The notes beneath the pieces were generated by a model, which saw nothing but the letters and a program-made list of their open reading frames with translations, searched no databases and was not told where the DNA came from. A stretch of 64,000 nucleotides of DNA from Noviherbaspirillum sp. Root189 (lineage in GTDB: Bacteria > Pseudomonadota > Gammaproteobacteria > Burkholderiales > Burkholderiaceae_D), in contig NZ_LMHZ01000045.1 in NCBI RefSeq assembly GCF_001428545.1, positions 124,001-188,000 of the forward strand, written 5' to 3'. Positions 10,005-17,471 of this stretch are shown piece after piece. How positions within the stretch are numbered: position 1 is the stretch's first letter; each line of letters starts with the position of its first letter. The position numbers and the translations under genes were made by a program.

Positions 10005-10403
10005 TCAGCCCGCCTTCTCTGCATCAACCTGCCGGAAAACTTCCTGCGCCATATGAAACGCTGAGTTGGCCGCCGGCACGCCGCAGTAAATCGCCGCCTG
10101 CAGCAACACTTCCTTGATCTCGTCGCGCGTGACACCATTGTTGGCCGCCGCACGCAGATGCAACTTGAGTTCTTCTTCACGGTTCAGTGCCACCATGGCC
10201 ATGATGGTCAGCAAACTCCTCGTATGGCGTGGCAAGCCGGGGCGGGTCCAGATTTCCCCCCATGCATAGCGCGTGATCAGGTCCTGGAATTCGGTATTCA
10301 GTGCATTGGCATTCGCATTGGCCTCGGCGCGATTGACATGCGCGTCGCCCAATACCGCCCTGCGGACTTCCATGCCTTTGGCATGCCGTTCGCGTTCATC
10401 CAT
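10005..10403 (-). CDS. pcaC: 4-carboxymuconolactone decarboxylase
   Basis: 132 residues of the AhpD-like/CMD fold, converting 4-carboxymuconolactone to 3-oxoadipate enol-lactone. The start at 10403 has a strong AAGGAG ribosome site; the longer in-frame extension upstream lies inside pcaD and is not needed. Conserved segments seen include WGEIWTRPGL, the LTIMAMVAL helix, and the DEIKEVLLQAAIYCGVPAAN region with the family's conserved cysteine. Last gene of the pcaIJFBDC operon, starting one base after the pcaD stop. Here pcaC and pcaD are separate genes, not the fused pcaL form of some bacteria. Confidence 0.94.
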   Translation of the reverse strand: MDERERHAKGMEVRRAVLGDAHVNRAEANANANALNTEFQDLITRYAWGEIWTRPGLPRHTRSLLTIMAMVALNREEELKLHLRAAANNGVTRDEIKEVLLQAAIYCGVPAANSAFHMAQEVFRQVDAEKAG

Positions 10404-10404
10404 C

Positions 10405-11190
10405 TCAGGCTCCTTGCGTGAGGAAGTCGACCAGTGTGGCCGTAAAGCGCTCGGCCTGCTCCCAGTTGGAAAGATGGGCCGCATCCAGTTCTATGTAACG
10501 GGCGCCCGGAATGCTGTCAGCGACGGCCTTGCCATCCTTTGCGGGAGTAGCAAGGTCATGGGTGCCTGCAATGACGAGCGTCGGTGCCTTGATGTGTGCA
10601 ACATCCGCACGCTGATCCATGTCCCGGACCGCGGCGCAATTCGCGGTGTAACCGTCTGCCGGTGTCTGCCGCAACATGTCGCGCACCTGGGCTACGTCCT
10701 CTGGTGCACGCTGCTGGTACGCAGGCGTGAACCAGCGGTCGATCACGGCCTGTACGATGGCGTCCATGCCTTCGCTATTCACTTTGGCGATACGCGTATT
10801 CCATACCTCGGCAGGACCAATCAGTGCAGAGGTATTGCACAGCACCAGCCGATCGATACGCTCGGCCGCATGCACGCCGAGCCACATACCGGTCATGCCA
10901 CCCATCGATAGACCGCAGAAATGCGCACGCGCAATACCGAGTTCATCCATCAGGGCGACGACATCGCGTCCCAGTTGTTCGACGCTGTACGGCCCTTCCG
11001 GTACCGCCGACATGCCGTGCCCTCGGGTGTCATAACGCAGCACCCGGAAGCGACTGCGCAGCGCCGGCATCTGCGGGTCCCACATTTCCAGGTGGGTGCC
11101 GAGGGAATTCGACAGGATCAGCCAGGGCGCCCCCTCCTGTCCATCGACTTCGTAATGCAGTCGGGCGTCATTGATATCGATAAAAGGCAT
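10405..11190 (-). CDS. pcaD: 3-oxoadipate enol-lactonase
   Basis: 261 residues, alpha/beta hydrolase that opens the enol-lactone to 3-oxoadipate. The nucleophile elbow GLSMGG is at about residues 94-99. The late Asp is in the VIAGTHDLATP segment and the catalytic His in LDAAHLSNWE. It sits between pcaB and pcaC with two-base spacing on each side, so it is co-translated. Cytosolic. Length and residues match the standalone PcaD family. Confidence 0.94.
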   Translation of the reverse strand: MPFIDINDARLHYEVDGQEGAPWLILSNSLGTHLEMWDPQMPALRSRFRVLRYDTRGHGMSAVPEGPYSVEQLGRDVVALMDELGIARAHFCGLSMGGMTGMWLGVHAAERIDRLVLCNTSALIGPAEVWNTRIAKVNSEGMDAIVQAVIDRWFTPAYQQRAPEDVAQVRDMLRQTPADGYTANCAAVRDMDQRADVAHIKAPTLVIAGTHDLATPAKDGKAVADSIPGARYIELDAAHLSNWEQAERFTATLVDFLTQGA

Positions 11191-11192
11191 GC

Positions 11193-12569
11193 TTATTGTT
11201 CTCCTTTGCGTTGGCGGATGCGGCAGGATTGCAGCACACGGTCGACGAAATAACCTGCTTGTCCGAGGTAGTGAGCGGGATTGAGCAATTCATCAATCTT
11301 TGCCGGCGACAGCACGCTGGTGATGGACGAGTCATTCAACAAGACGTCACGCAGATCCTGTCCGGTGCTTGCCGCTTTCCGGCAAGCGGCTTCGACCGCG
11401 TGATGGGCGGCCAGCCTTCCCATGGCACTGCCAAGCGCCAGCGTGACTGCCTCGGCCATGATCAGGCCGTGGGTAAGGTCCAGGTTGACGCGCATGCGTT
11501 CCGCATCAACGCTCAACCCTTCAGCGATTGCACGCATCTGCTGCAATGCTGCTGCCGATAACTGCACGATCTCCGGCAAGGTATCCCATTCCGCTTGCCA
11601 TCCGCCGAGTGCGCGTTCATGTTCCTGCACCATGCCGGACAGCATGGTCGATACCAGTGCCGGCACTCTGGTCGCACAGGCGAGTACTGCGGCGCATCCG
11701 ACAGGATTGCGCTTGTGCGGCATGGTCGAGGAACCGCCACGCCCTTCGCTCGTGGGCTCGGACGCTTCGGCGACATCGGTTTGCATCAGCAGCGAGATAT
11801 CGCGTGCCATTTTGCCCAGTGAGCCGGTCAGCATGCCGAGCACGCTTGCACACTCGGCCATGCGGTCGCGTTGCGTGTGCCATGGCGTGTCCGGCAGTTC
11901 CAGTTGCAGTTCTTCCGCCAGTGCCTCGGCGACTTGTATGCCCTGGTCCCCCAGGCTTGCCAACGTGCCGGCCGCACCGCCAAATTGCAACACCAGCAAG
12001 CGCGGTCGCAAGCTCGCTATTCGTTCTTCATGGCGTAACAAGGCATCGAGCCAGCCGGCAAGTTTGAGTCCGAAAGTGATGGGCAACGCATGTTGCATCC
12101 AGGTGCGGCCGACCATGACTGTGTCTCTGTGACGCGCCGCAAGACTGGCCAGCGCTGCGATAAGACCGTCGAGATCTGCATCAAGCAGCTCCAGTGCGCG
12201 ACGCAATTGCAGTACCAGCCCGGTGTCGATTGCGTCCTGACTGGTGGCCCCCCAGTGCACGAACTTCGCGGCGTCCTTGTCGGAGGCGGCAACGGCTGCA
12301 GTCAGTTGCCTGACCAGGGGTATCGCCAGATTGCCCGATGTCGCGGCGTCCTGCGCCAGCTTGCCGAGGTCGATCACCGATGCATCGCAACCCCGGGCGA
12401 TCGATGCCACGGCGCTGTCAGGTATCACGCCGACCTGCGCCTCCGCACGTGCCAGTGCGGCCTCGAAATCCAGCATGCCCTGCACACACGAAGCGGCGCT
12501 GAATACCTGCCGCATGGCAGCAGTCGAAAACATGGTCCCGGTCAGGCTGGCAAGTGGCGATTCAGTCAT
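11193..12569 (-). CDS. pcaB: 3-carboxy-cis,cis-muconate cycloisomerase
   Basis: 458 residues of the fumarase/aspartase superfamily. It converts 3-carboxy-cis,cis-muconate to 4-carboxymuconolactone. The superfamily signature SSTMPHKRNP is present around residue 280, and the earlier HWGATSQDAIDTG segment is typical of PcaB and adenylosuccinate lyase. It ends two bases before pcaD. The 42-base gap to pcaF upstream shows no terminator. It belongs to the same pathway as its neighbours, although the ring-cleavage enzyme pcaGH that makes its substrate is outside the window. Confidence 0.94.
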   Translation of the reverse strand: MTESPLASLTGTMFSTAAMRQVFSAASCVQGMLDFEAALARAEAQVGVIPDSAVASIARGCDASVIDLGKLAQDAATSGNLAIPLVRQLTAAVAASDKDAAKFVHWGATSQDAIDTGLVLQLRRALELLDADLDGLIAALASLAARHRDTVMVGRTWMQHALPITFGLKLAGWLDALLRHEERIASLRPRLLVLQFGGAAGTLASLGDQGIQVAEALAEELQLELPDTPWHTQRDRMAECASVLGMLTGSLGKMARDISLLMQTDVAEASEPTSEGRGGSSTMPHKRNPVGCAAVLACATRVPALVSTMLSGMVQEHERALGGWQAEWDTLPEIVQLSAAALQQMRAIAEGLSVDAERMRVNLDLTHGLIMAEAVTLALGSAMGRLAAHHAVEAACRKAASTGQDLRDVLLNDSSITSVLSPAKIDELLNPAHYLGQAGYFVDRVLQSCRIRQRKGEQ

Positions 12570-12611
12570 GGTTGGCAGGAAAATTATGGTGGCGATGAGA
12601 GGAGAATACGC

Positions 12612-13814
12612 TTATACCCGCTCGATCACCATCGCAATACCTTGACCCACGCCGATGCACATGGTGCAAAGCGCAAAACGTCCGTTAGTGCGATGCAGCT
12701 GGTACATCGCCGTGGTGACCAGGCGCGCACCGCTCATCCCGAGCGGATGGCCGAGCGCGATTGCTCCGCCATTGGGATTGACGCGCGGGTCGTTATCCGC
12801 GACACCGAGTTCACGCAATACTGCGAGGCCTTGCGATGCGAAGGCTTCGTTCAGCTCGATCACATCCATCTGATCGATTGTCATGCCAAGCTGCTTCAAC
12901 AGCTTCTGCGATGCCGGCGCCGGGCCGATGCCCATGATGCGTGGCGGAACGCCCGCGGTGGCCATGCCGACGATACGGGCACGCGGTGTCAGGTCAAAGC
13001 GCTTCGCGGTGTCTTCATTTGCCAGCAGCAGCGCACAAGCGCCGTCGTTGACGCCAGACGCATTACCAGCGGTGACGCTGCCGTCAGGACGCACCACGCC
13101 TTTCAGTTTGGCGAGCGCTTCAACGCTGGTGGCACGCGGATGCTCGTCATGTTCGACGATGAGGGCATCGCCCTTCTTTTGCGGAATGGTGACCGGCGTG
13201 ATTTCCTGGGCGAGGATGCCGTTCTTTTGCGCAGCGGCTGCCTTGTTCTGGCTGGCGACGGCAAACAGGTCCTGGTCTTCGCGACTGATCTTGTAATCGA
13301 CTGCGACGTTCTCCGCCGTCTCGGGCATCGAATCGACGCCATACATTTCCTTCATCAGCTTGTTGACGAAACGCCAGCCGATGGTCGTGTCGTAGATCGC
13401 CGCATTGCGCGAGAACGCGCTGTCGCCCTTGCCCATGACAAACGGCGCACGCGTCATCGACTCGACGCCGCCGGCAATCATCAGGCTGGTCTCGCCGGCC
13501 TTGATTGCGCGGGCGGCAGTCCCGAGCGCATCCATGCCGGAACCGCACAGGCGGTTGATGGTGGCGCCCGGCACGTCGTGCGGCAATCCTGCCAGCAGCA
13601 GCGACATGCGCGCCACGTTGCGGTTGTCTTCGCCGGCCTGGTTGGCGCAGCCGTATAACACGTCCTGCACCTGGGTCCAGTCGACGCCCTTGTTGCGCTC
13701 CATCAGCGCGCGCAGCGGCACGGCGCCGAGATCGTCGGCGCGCACATCCTTGAGCGCGCCGGCATAGCGGCCAATCGGGGTACGAATCGCGTCACAGATA
13801 AATGCGTCAGTCAT
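12612..13814 (-). CDS. pcaF: 3-oxoadipyl-CoA thiolase
   Basis: 400 residues, thiolase that cleaves 3-oxoadipyl-CoA to succinyl-CoA and acetyl-CoA, the last step of the pathway. The active-site Cys is in [12 protein letters not shown] (about residue 90). The [15 protein letters not shown] block is typical of PcaF/PaaJ. The C-terminal [19 protein letters not shown] and [10 protein letters not shown] blocks hold the catalytic His and second Cys. The length is standard. It lies between pcaJ and pcaB in the operon. Confidence 0.95.
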   Translation of the reverse strand: MTDAFICDAIRTPIGRYAGALKDVRADDLGAVPLRALMERNKGVDWTQVQDVLYGCANQAGEDNRNVARMSLLLAGLPHDVPGATINRLCGSGMDALGTAARAIKAGETSLMIAGGVESMTRAPFVMGKGDSAFSRNAAIYDTTIGWRFVNKLMKEMYGVDSMPETAENVAVDYKISREDQDLFAVASQNKAAAAQKNGILAQEITPVTIPQKKGDALIVEHDEHPRATSVEALAKLKGVVRPDGSVTAGNASGVNDGACALLLANEDTAKRFDLTPRARIVGMATAGVPPRIMGIGPAPASQKLLKQLGMTIDQMDVIELNEAFASQGLAVLRELGVADNDPRVNPNGGAIALGHPLGMSGARLVTTAMYQLHRTNGRFALCTMCIGVGQGIAMVIERV

Positions 13815-13835
13815 GATGTGTCCTTGGCAAAAAGT

Positions 13836-14480
13836 TCAGAGCGGGGCCAGCGTCAGCGGTACGCCGGTGATGCGTTGCAGTTCTTCGAACGGCAGTTCGT
13901 CGATGATCTCGCGCACCAGCAGTCCCTGTGGCGTCACATCGATGACTGCCAGGTCGGTGAAGATGCGGTTGACACAGCCGATGCCGGTCAGCGGATAAGT
14001 GCATGCTGCGACAATCTTGCTTTCGCCGGTCTTGGTCTGGTGTTCCATCATCACAAACACTTGCTTTGCGCCGACGGCAAGGTCCATCGCGCCGCCGACG
14101 GCGGGAATCGCATCCGGCGCGCCGGTATGCCAGTTGGCCAGGTCTCCCTTTGCGGAGACCTGAAACGCGCCGAGCACACAGATATCAAGGTGGCCGCCGC
14201 GCATCATCGCGAAGGAGTCGGCATGATGAAAATAGGCGCCACCGGTGAGCAAGGTAACCGGCTGCTTGCCGGCATTGATGAGGTCTTCGTCTTCCTCGCC
14301 GGGCGCCGGTGCGGGACCCATCCCCAGCAAGCCGTTTTCGCTGTGCAGGAAAATTTCCCGTTCCTTTGGCAAGTGGTTCGCCACCATGGTGGGCAGGCCA
14401 ATGCCGAGATTGACGTAGGCGCCTTCCGGTATATCTTTCGCCACGCGTGCGGCAATCTGGTCGCGGCTGAATCGTTTCAT
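13836..14480 (-). CDS. pcaJ: 3-oxoadipate CoA-transferase, beta subunit
   Basis: 214 residues. Transfers CoA from succinyl-CoA to 3-oxoadipate together with PcaI. The family E-N-G motif containing the catalytic glutamate is present as SENGLLGMGPAP (about residues 48-59). It overlaps the end of pcaI by four bases (ATGA), so the two subunits are made in step. It resembles the SCOT/ScoB family generally; the pca context settles the substrate. Confidence 0.94.
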   Translation of the reverse strand: MKRFSRDQIAARVAKDIPEGAYVNLGIGLPTMVANHLPKEREIFLHSENGLLGMGPAPAPGEEDEDLINAGKQPVTLLTGGAYFHHADSFAMMRGGHLDICVLGAFQVSAKGDLANWHTGAPDAIPAVGGAMDLAVGAKQVFVMMEHQTKTGESKIVAACTYPLTGIGCVNRIFTDLAVIDVTPQGLLVREIIDELPFEELQRITGVPLTLAPL

Positions 14481-15148
14481 GCTGGATTTCCTTCCTGGAC
14501 CACACGTTGCACAAAGATCCCGGGTGTGACGATCGCTTCCGGGTCAAGTTCACCGAGGTCGACGACCTCCACCACCTGCGCGATGGCGCATTTGGCCGCC
14601 ATCGCCATGATCGGGCCGAAATTGCGTGCGGTCTTGCGATAGACAAGGTTACCCCAGCGGTCGCCGCGCAAGGCCTTGATCAGCGCAAAATCTGCATGGA
14701 TGGGGGTTTCGAACACATAGTTGCGACCGTCGATGACCCGCGTCTCCTTGCCTTCGGCCAGCAAGGTGCCATAGCCGGTGGGAGAAAAGAAGCCGCCGAT
14801 ACCAGCTCCGGCCGCACGAATGCGCTCTGCAAGATTGCCTTGCGGCGTCAATTCAAGCTCGATTTCGCCGGACCGGTAAAGCGCATCGAACACCTGGGAG
14901 TCCACCTGGCGCGGGAAAGAGCAGATGATCTTGCGCACCCGTTTCGCCTTGAGCAGCGCGGCAAGTCCGGTTTCGCCATTGCCTGCATTGTTGTTTACGA
15001 TGGTGAGTTCGCGTGCGCCCTGCTCCAGCAGCGCGTCGATCAGTGCCGAAGGCATGCCGGCATTGCCAAAACCGCCGATCATGACGGTGGCGCCGTCGTG
15101 GATATCGCTCACTGCTGCCTGCAGCGAGTCACAGATTTTATTGATCAC
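14477..15148 (-). CDS. pcaI: 3-oxoadipate CoA-transferase, alpha subunit
   Basis: 223 residues from a GTG at 15148, preceded by an AGGAA ribosome site (ACAGGAACCAAC before it). The frame stays open upstream to a TTG at 15253, but that extension lies in the regulatory region and does not resemble the family. The VMIGGFGNAGMPSALIDALL block (start only) and GGFFSPTGYGT are typical of subunit A CoA transferases. First gene of the pcaIJFBDC operon. A good PcaR-type box lies 40 bases upstream and another 130 bases upstream. Confidence 0.93.
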   Translation of the reverse strand: MINKICDSLQAAVSDIHDGATVMIGGFGNAGMPSALIDALLEQGARELTIVNNNAGNGETGLAALLKAKRVRKIICSFPRQVDSQVFDALYRSGEIELELTPQGNLAERIRAAGAGIGGFFSPTGYGTLLAEGKETRVIDGRNYVFETPIHADFALIKALRGDRWGNLVYRKTARNFGPIMAMAAKCAIAQVVEVVDLGELDPEAIVTPGIFVQRVVQEGNPA

Positions 15149-15187
15149 GTTGGTTCCTGTTAATGGTAGGAAGCTTGCGTTGACTTT

Positions 15188-15202
15188 GTGCGATAAACGA
15201 AC
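15188..15202 (-). promoter_or_regulatory. Candidate PcaR operator proximal to pcaI
   Basis: On the minus strand this reads GTTCGTTTATCGCAC, that is GTTCG-N5-CGCAC. It has the same fixed bases as the 15-base PcaR site I recall from P. putida (GTTCGATAATCGCAC); only the central bases differ. It ends 40 bases before the pcaI start codon. The match is direct; binding by the local IclR protein is inferred. Confidence 0.65.
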
Positions 15203-15278
15203 TAATGTCTGTTTATAGAACAATGATTGCAGTGTAGCTATCACGGTTCGCAAGCGTCAAGGCGGGTTATACAAATGT

Positions 15279-15293
15279 GTTCGGTGGCCGAAC
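15279..15293 (+). promoter_or_regulatory. Candidate PcaR operator between pcaI and pcaR
   Basis: GTTCGGTGGCCGAAC is a perfect inverted repeat with a central spacer and the same spacing as the boxes at 15188-15202 and 3013-3027. It lies about 93 bases before the pcaR start and upstream of a possible pcaI -35 (TTGACG on the minus strand, 15255-15260). It could serve both activation of pcaI and autoregulation of pcaR. Confidence 0.6.
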
Positions 15294-15385
15294 GGAATAC
15301 GCACTACGTAGAACGGCAGAGCAATAGAACGACTGAATATGACCACGTGACCATGCGCTGTCGTGAATGAACCTGGGAAAACAAG

Positions 15386-16228
15386 ATGAAAAGCAACACC
15401 CCGCGGGCCGTTGAGGACGTCAGAGAACCTGGCGGCAAAAAGGTATTGACCATCGCCGAGGAAATCGACGCGCTGACCGATCCCAGTTTTATGACTTCGC
15501 TGGCGCGCGGACTTGCGGTAATACGCGCCTTCAGCGACCAGCGGCGCAGCCTCACTATCGCGCAGATCAGTCACCGTACCGGGATCCCGCGAGCGGCCGT
15601 CAGGCGCTGCCTGCATACGCTGAGGCAACTCGGTTATGTCGATTCGGAAGCAAACAATTTTTCGCTCAAGCCCAAGATCCTGACGCTGGGCTATTCCTAT
15701 CTGTCGTCGACGCCATTGACCGTTTCGGCCCAGCCCTGCCTGAATGCCATCAGTCGTACCCTCAATGAATCGTGTTCGCTTGCCATGCTGGATGAGGGCG
15801 AAGTGCTCTACGTATCGCGCTCAGCGACAGCGCGCATCATGTCGGTCGCACTCAATACCGGCAGTCGCCTGCCGGCCTATTGCACATCGCTTGGCCGGGT
15901 TCTGCTCGCGCATTTATCCGAAGACGCCTTGTCCGCTTACTTTGCCCGCGTAGAACTCAAGGCCTATACCGACAAAACTGTGGTATCGGAAGCGCGGATT
16001 CGCGAGATCCTTGCGCAGGTAAGGAACAGCGGATATGCACTGGTTGAAGAGGAACTGGAAATCGGCCTTCGCTCGATCGCGGTGCCGGTGCATGGCGCTT
16101 CGGGAAATGTGATTGCCGCGCTGAACATCGGTGCGCAAGCGACCCGCGTCAGCGCAAAGAAGATGCGGGAAGAATTTCTTCCGGCGCTATTGCGGGGTGC
16201 GCAGGAATTGTCGATCTTGCTGCCCTGA
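15386..16228 (+). CDS. pcaR: IclR-family regulator of the pca operon
   Basis: 280 residues. N-terminal winged helix (LTIAQISHRTGIPRAAVRRC, about residues 55-75) and a C-terminal IclR ligand-binding domain. The opening MTSLARGLAVIRAFS after a roughly 35-residue extension is typical of PcaR/PobR/PcaU regulators. It is divergent from pcaIJFBDC, with two GTTCG-N5-CG(A/C)AC boxes in the gap. Family members respond to 3-oxoadipate or protocatechuate; which one applies here cannot be seen. It probably activates the operon and may control the ABC binding-protein gene. Confidence 0.9.
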   Translation: MKSNTPRAVEDVREPGGKKVLTIAEEIDALTDPSFMTSLARGLAVIRAFSDQRRSLTIAQISHRTGIPRAAVRRCLHTLRQLGYVDSEANNFSLKPKILTLGYSYLSSTPLTVSAQPCLNAISRTLNESCSLAMLDEGEVLYVSRSATARIMSVALNTGSRLPAYCTSLGRVLLAHLSEDALSAYFARVELKAYTDKTVVSEARIREILAQVRNSGYALVEEELEIGLRSIAVPVHGASGNVIAALNIGAQATRVSAKKMREEFLPALLRGAQELSILLP

Positions 16229-16349
16229 ACATGGAATTTGCTGCGGACCGGCATTGTGTACATTGTGTATGTTGACGAGCCTCATACACGATCCAAAATT
16301 TCTGACATCCTTTGCAGCAGCGAAACAGTGCGCGCTATGCACCTTGCCT

Positions 16350-16625
16350 TTATTGCGGTTGCTGCGATCGGACGAAACGCAAAGCGCATAGCGCCAGTGT
16401 ACCGGCAACAGCCAGCACGACCAAAGCAATCGTGAATCCAATCAAAAATTCCAGATCCGCGACCTCTTCCGCATTGCTGGACCCGTAGACTCCGTCCAGC
16501 CATTGCCACCACGGCGCAGGCAGCGATAGTCCCGTGTCAGGATTGCTCAGCCAGAGACGCGTCAAAAAAAGTGCCCCCGTCGCCCAGCTCACAAGCGCAA
16601 ACAACGCTTTCGCCACGCCCTTCAT
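16350..16625 (-). CDS. Small two-span membrane protein, candidate immunity protein to the DUF2778 toxin
   Basis: 91 residues with two predicted membrane helices (about residues 5-24 and 60-83). The 35-residue loop between them contains PAPWWQWLDGVYGSS and would face the periplasm if the N-terminus is inside. The ATG overlaps the stop of the DUF2778 gene (ATGA at 16622-16625), so translation is coupled. Toxins of this class act in the periplasm, and an overlapping small membrane or periplasmic protein is the usual immunity partner. The protein itself belongs to no family I recognise; its role is inferred from position. Confidence 0.6.
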   Translation of the reverse strand: MKGVAKALFALVSWATGALFLTRLWLSNPDTGLSLPAPWWQWLDGVYGSSNAEEVADLEFLIGFTIALVVLAVAGTLALCALRFVRSQQPQ

Positions 16626-17080
16626 CTGACCTCCACCTTTCCGTAGGCCATATGCTTCGTGCCTGGGATGGTAACCGGCCTAACGCTTTTCAAAAGACTT
16701 CTGACATGGTTAAAGTGGGCGCGGTTTTCAATCACGATGCATCCCTTGCTCAAACCACTGGGCCCCTTGGGATGGAGACGGAAATTTCCTCGCTCAACCT
16801 CATTGCAATAGGTACGATCGTCGATGACACTGTCCATCGCGTACAGGGCGAACCAGTCAGTTCGGCCCTTGATTCTGTCCCATAGTGGACCAAGCAATCC
16901 TCCTGACTCGCGGTCGACGATGTAGTAGGTACCAAATGGAATCGGCCCGACGTTTTGTAGGCATGCCGCACTGCGGTTATTGCTTTCTCGTCCAAGCCCG
17001 GAAAATGCTGGATAAGATACGGTAAGAATCTGGAACTTACTCATCGGCTGGTTGTTGAGCTCAAATTTGCAAGTAAACAT
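16622..17080 (-). CDS. DUF2778 / Tlde1-like putative L,D-transpeptidase-fold toxin
   Basis: 152 residues with an excellent AAGGGAGGG ribosome site before the ATG. The start MFTCKFELNNQPMS and the blocks GPIPFGTYYIVDRESGG and WFALYAMD are hallmarks of DUF2778. The C-terminal half carries the catalytic motif FRLHPKGPSGLSKGCIVI (His with a downstream S-x-G-C), as in YkuD-like L,D-transpeptidases and in the type VI secretion effector Tlde1, which edits peptidoglycan precursors. There is no signal peptide, as expected for a secreted effector. No VgrG, Hcp or PAAR gene lies nearby, so it is an orphan pair. The family is well supported; the toxin role is inferred. Confidence 0.78.
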   Translation of the reverse strand: MFTCKFELNNQPMSKFQILTVSYPAFSGLGRESNNRSAACLQNVGPIPFGTYYIVDRESGGLLGPLWDRIKGRTDWFALYAMDSVIDDRTYCNEVERGNFRLHPKGPSGLSKGCIVIENRAHFNHVRSLLKSVRPVTIPGTKHMAYGKVEVR

Positions 17081-17471
17081 GGTCCCTCCCTTAATACGAC
17101 GTGTGAATCAATAGCAGCTTGGCAGTCTACAAAGGAAATTTGAAGTTGTCTATTAAGCAATTTTTTGATCGTTTCGTCAAACCGGATTTTGGCTGCTGAG
17201 TCTGCGCACCCTCACCATGTCGCCACATGCACAACACCATTTTGGATGAGAGAACGTCATTGAGGCGGTGAACATGGTGGCGCAAGCAATGGCTCAGGGG
17301 GGAAGAAGGCAGATAAGAAATTTCTCAGTCGCTATTGTGGTCAAAGGCCCTGTCGGTCTTGCGGCCCTGAATACGGATTTTGTTGCAGAATAACGTATCT
17401 CAATTTGCGCGCCGATTCCGCGATGCAACACTTGCTGCGAACTTTGTGCAATCCGTTGGAGCAGATCCGTT
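17081..17471. other. Intergenic region between the DUF2778 gene and the hybrid kinase
   Basis: About 390 bases with divergent genes on both sides, so it should hold both promoters. It is AT-richer near 17130-17200. No convincing open frame, repeat or known regulatory motif was found. Confidence 0.5.

Noticed and set aside
12090-13658. 522-codon open frame on the plus strand
   Set aside because: It lies antisense to pcaB and pcaF, which are certain. High GC content keeps the opposite strand free of stops, and the translation is rich in Arg, His, Gln and Cys with no recognisable fold.
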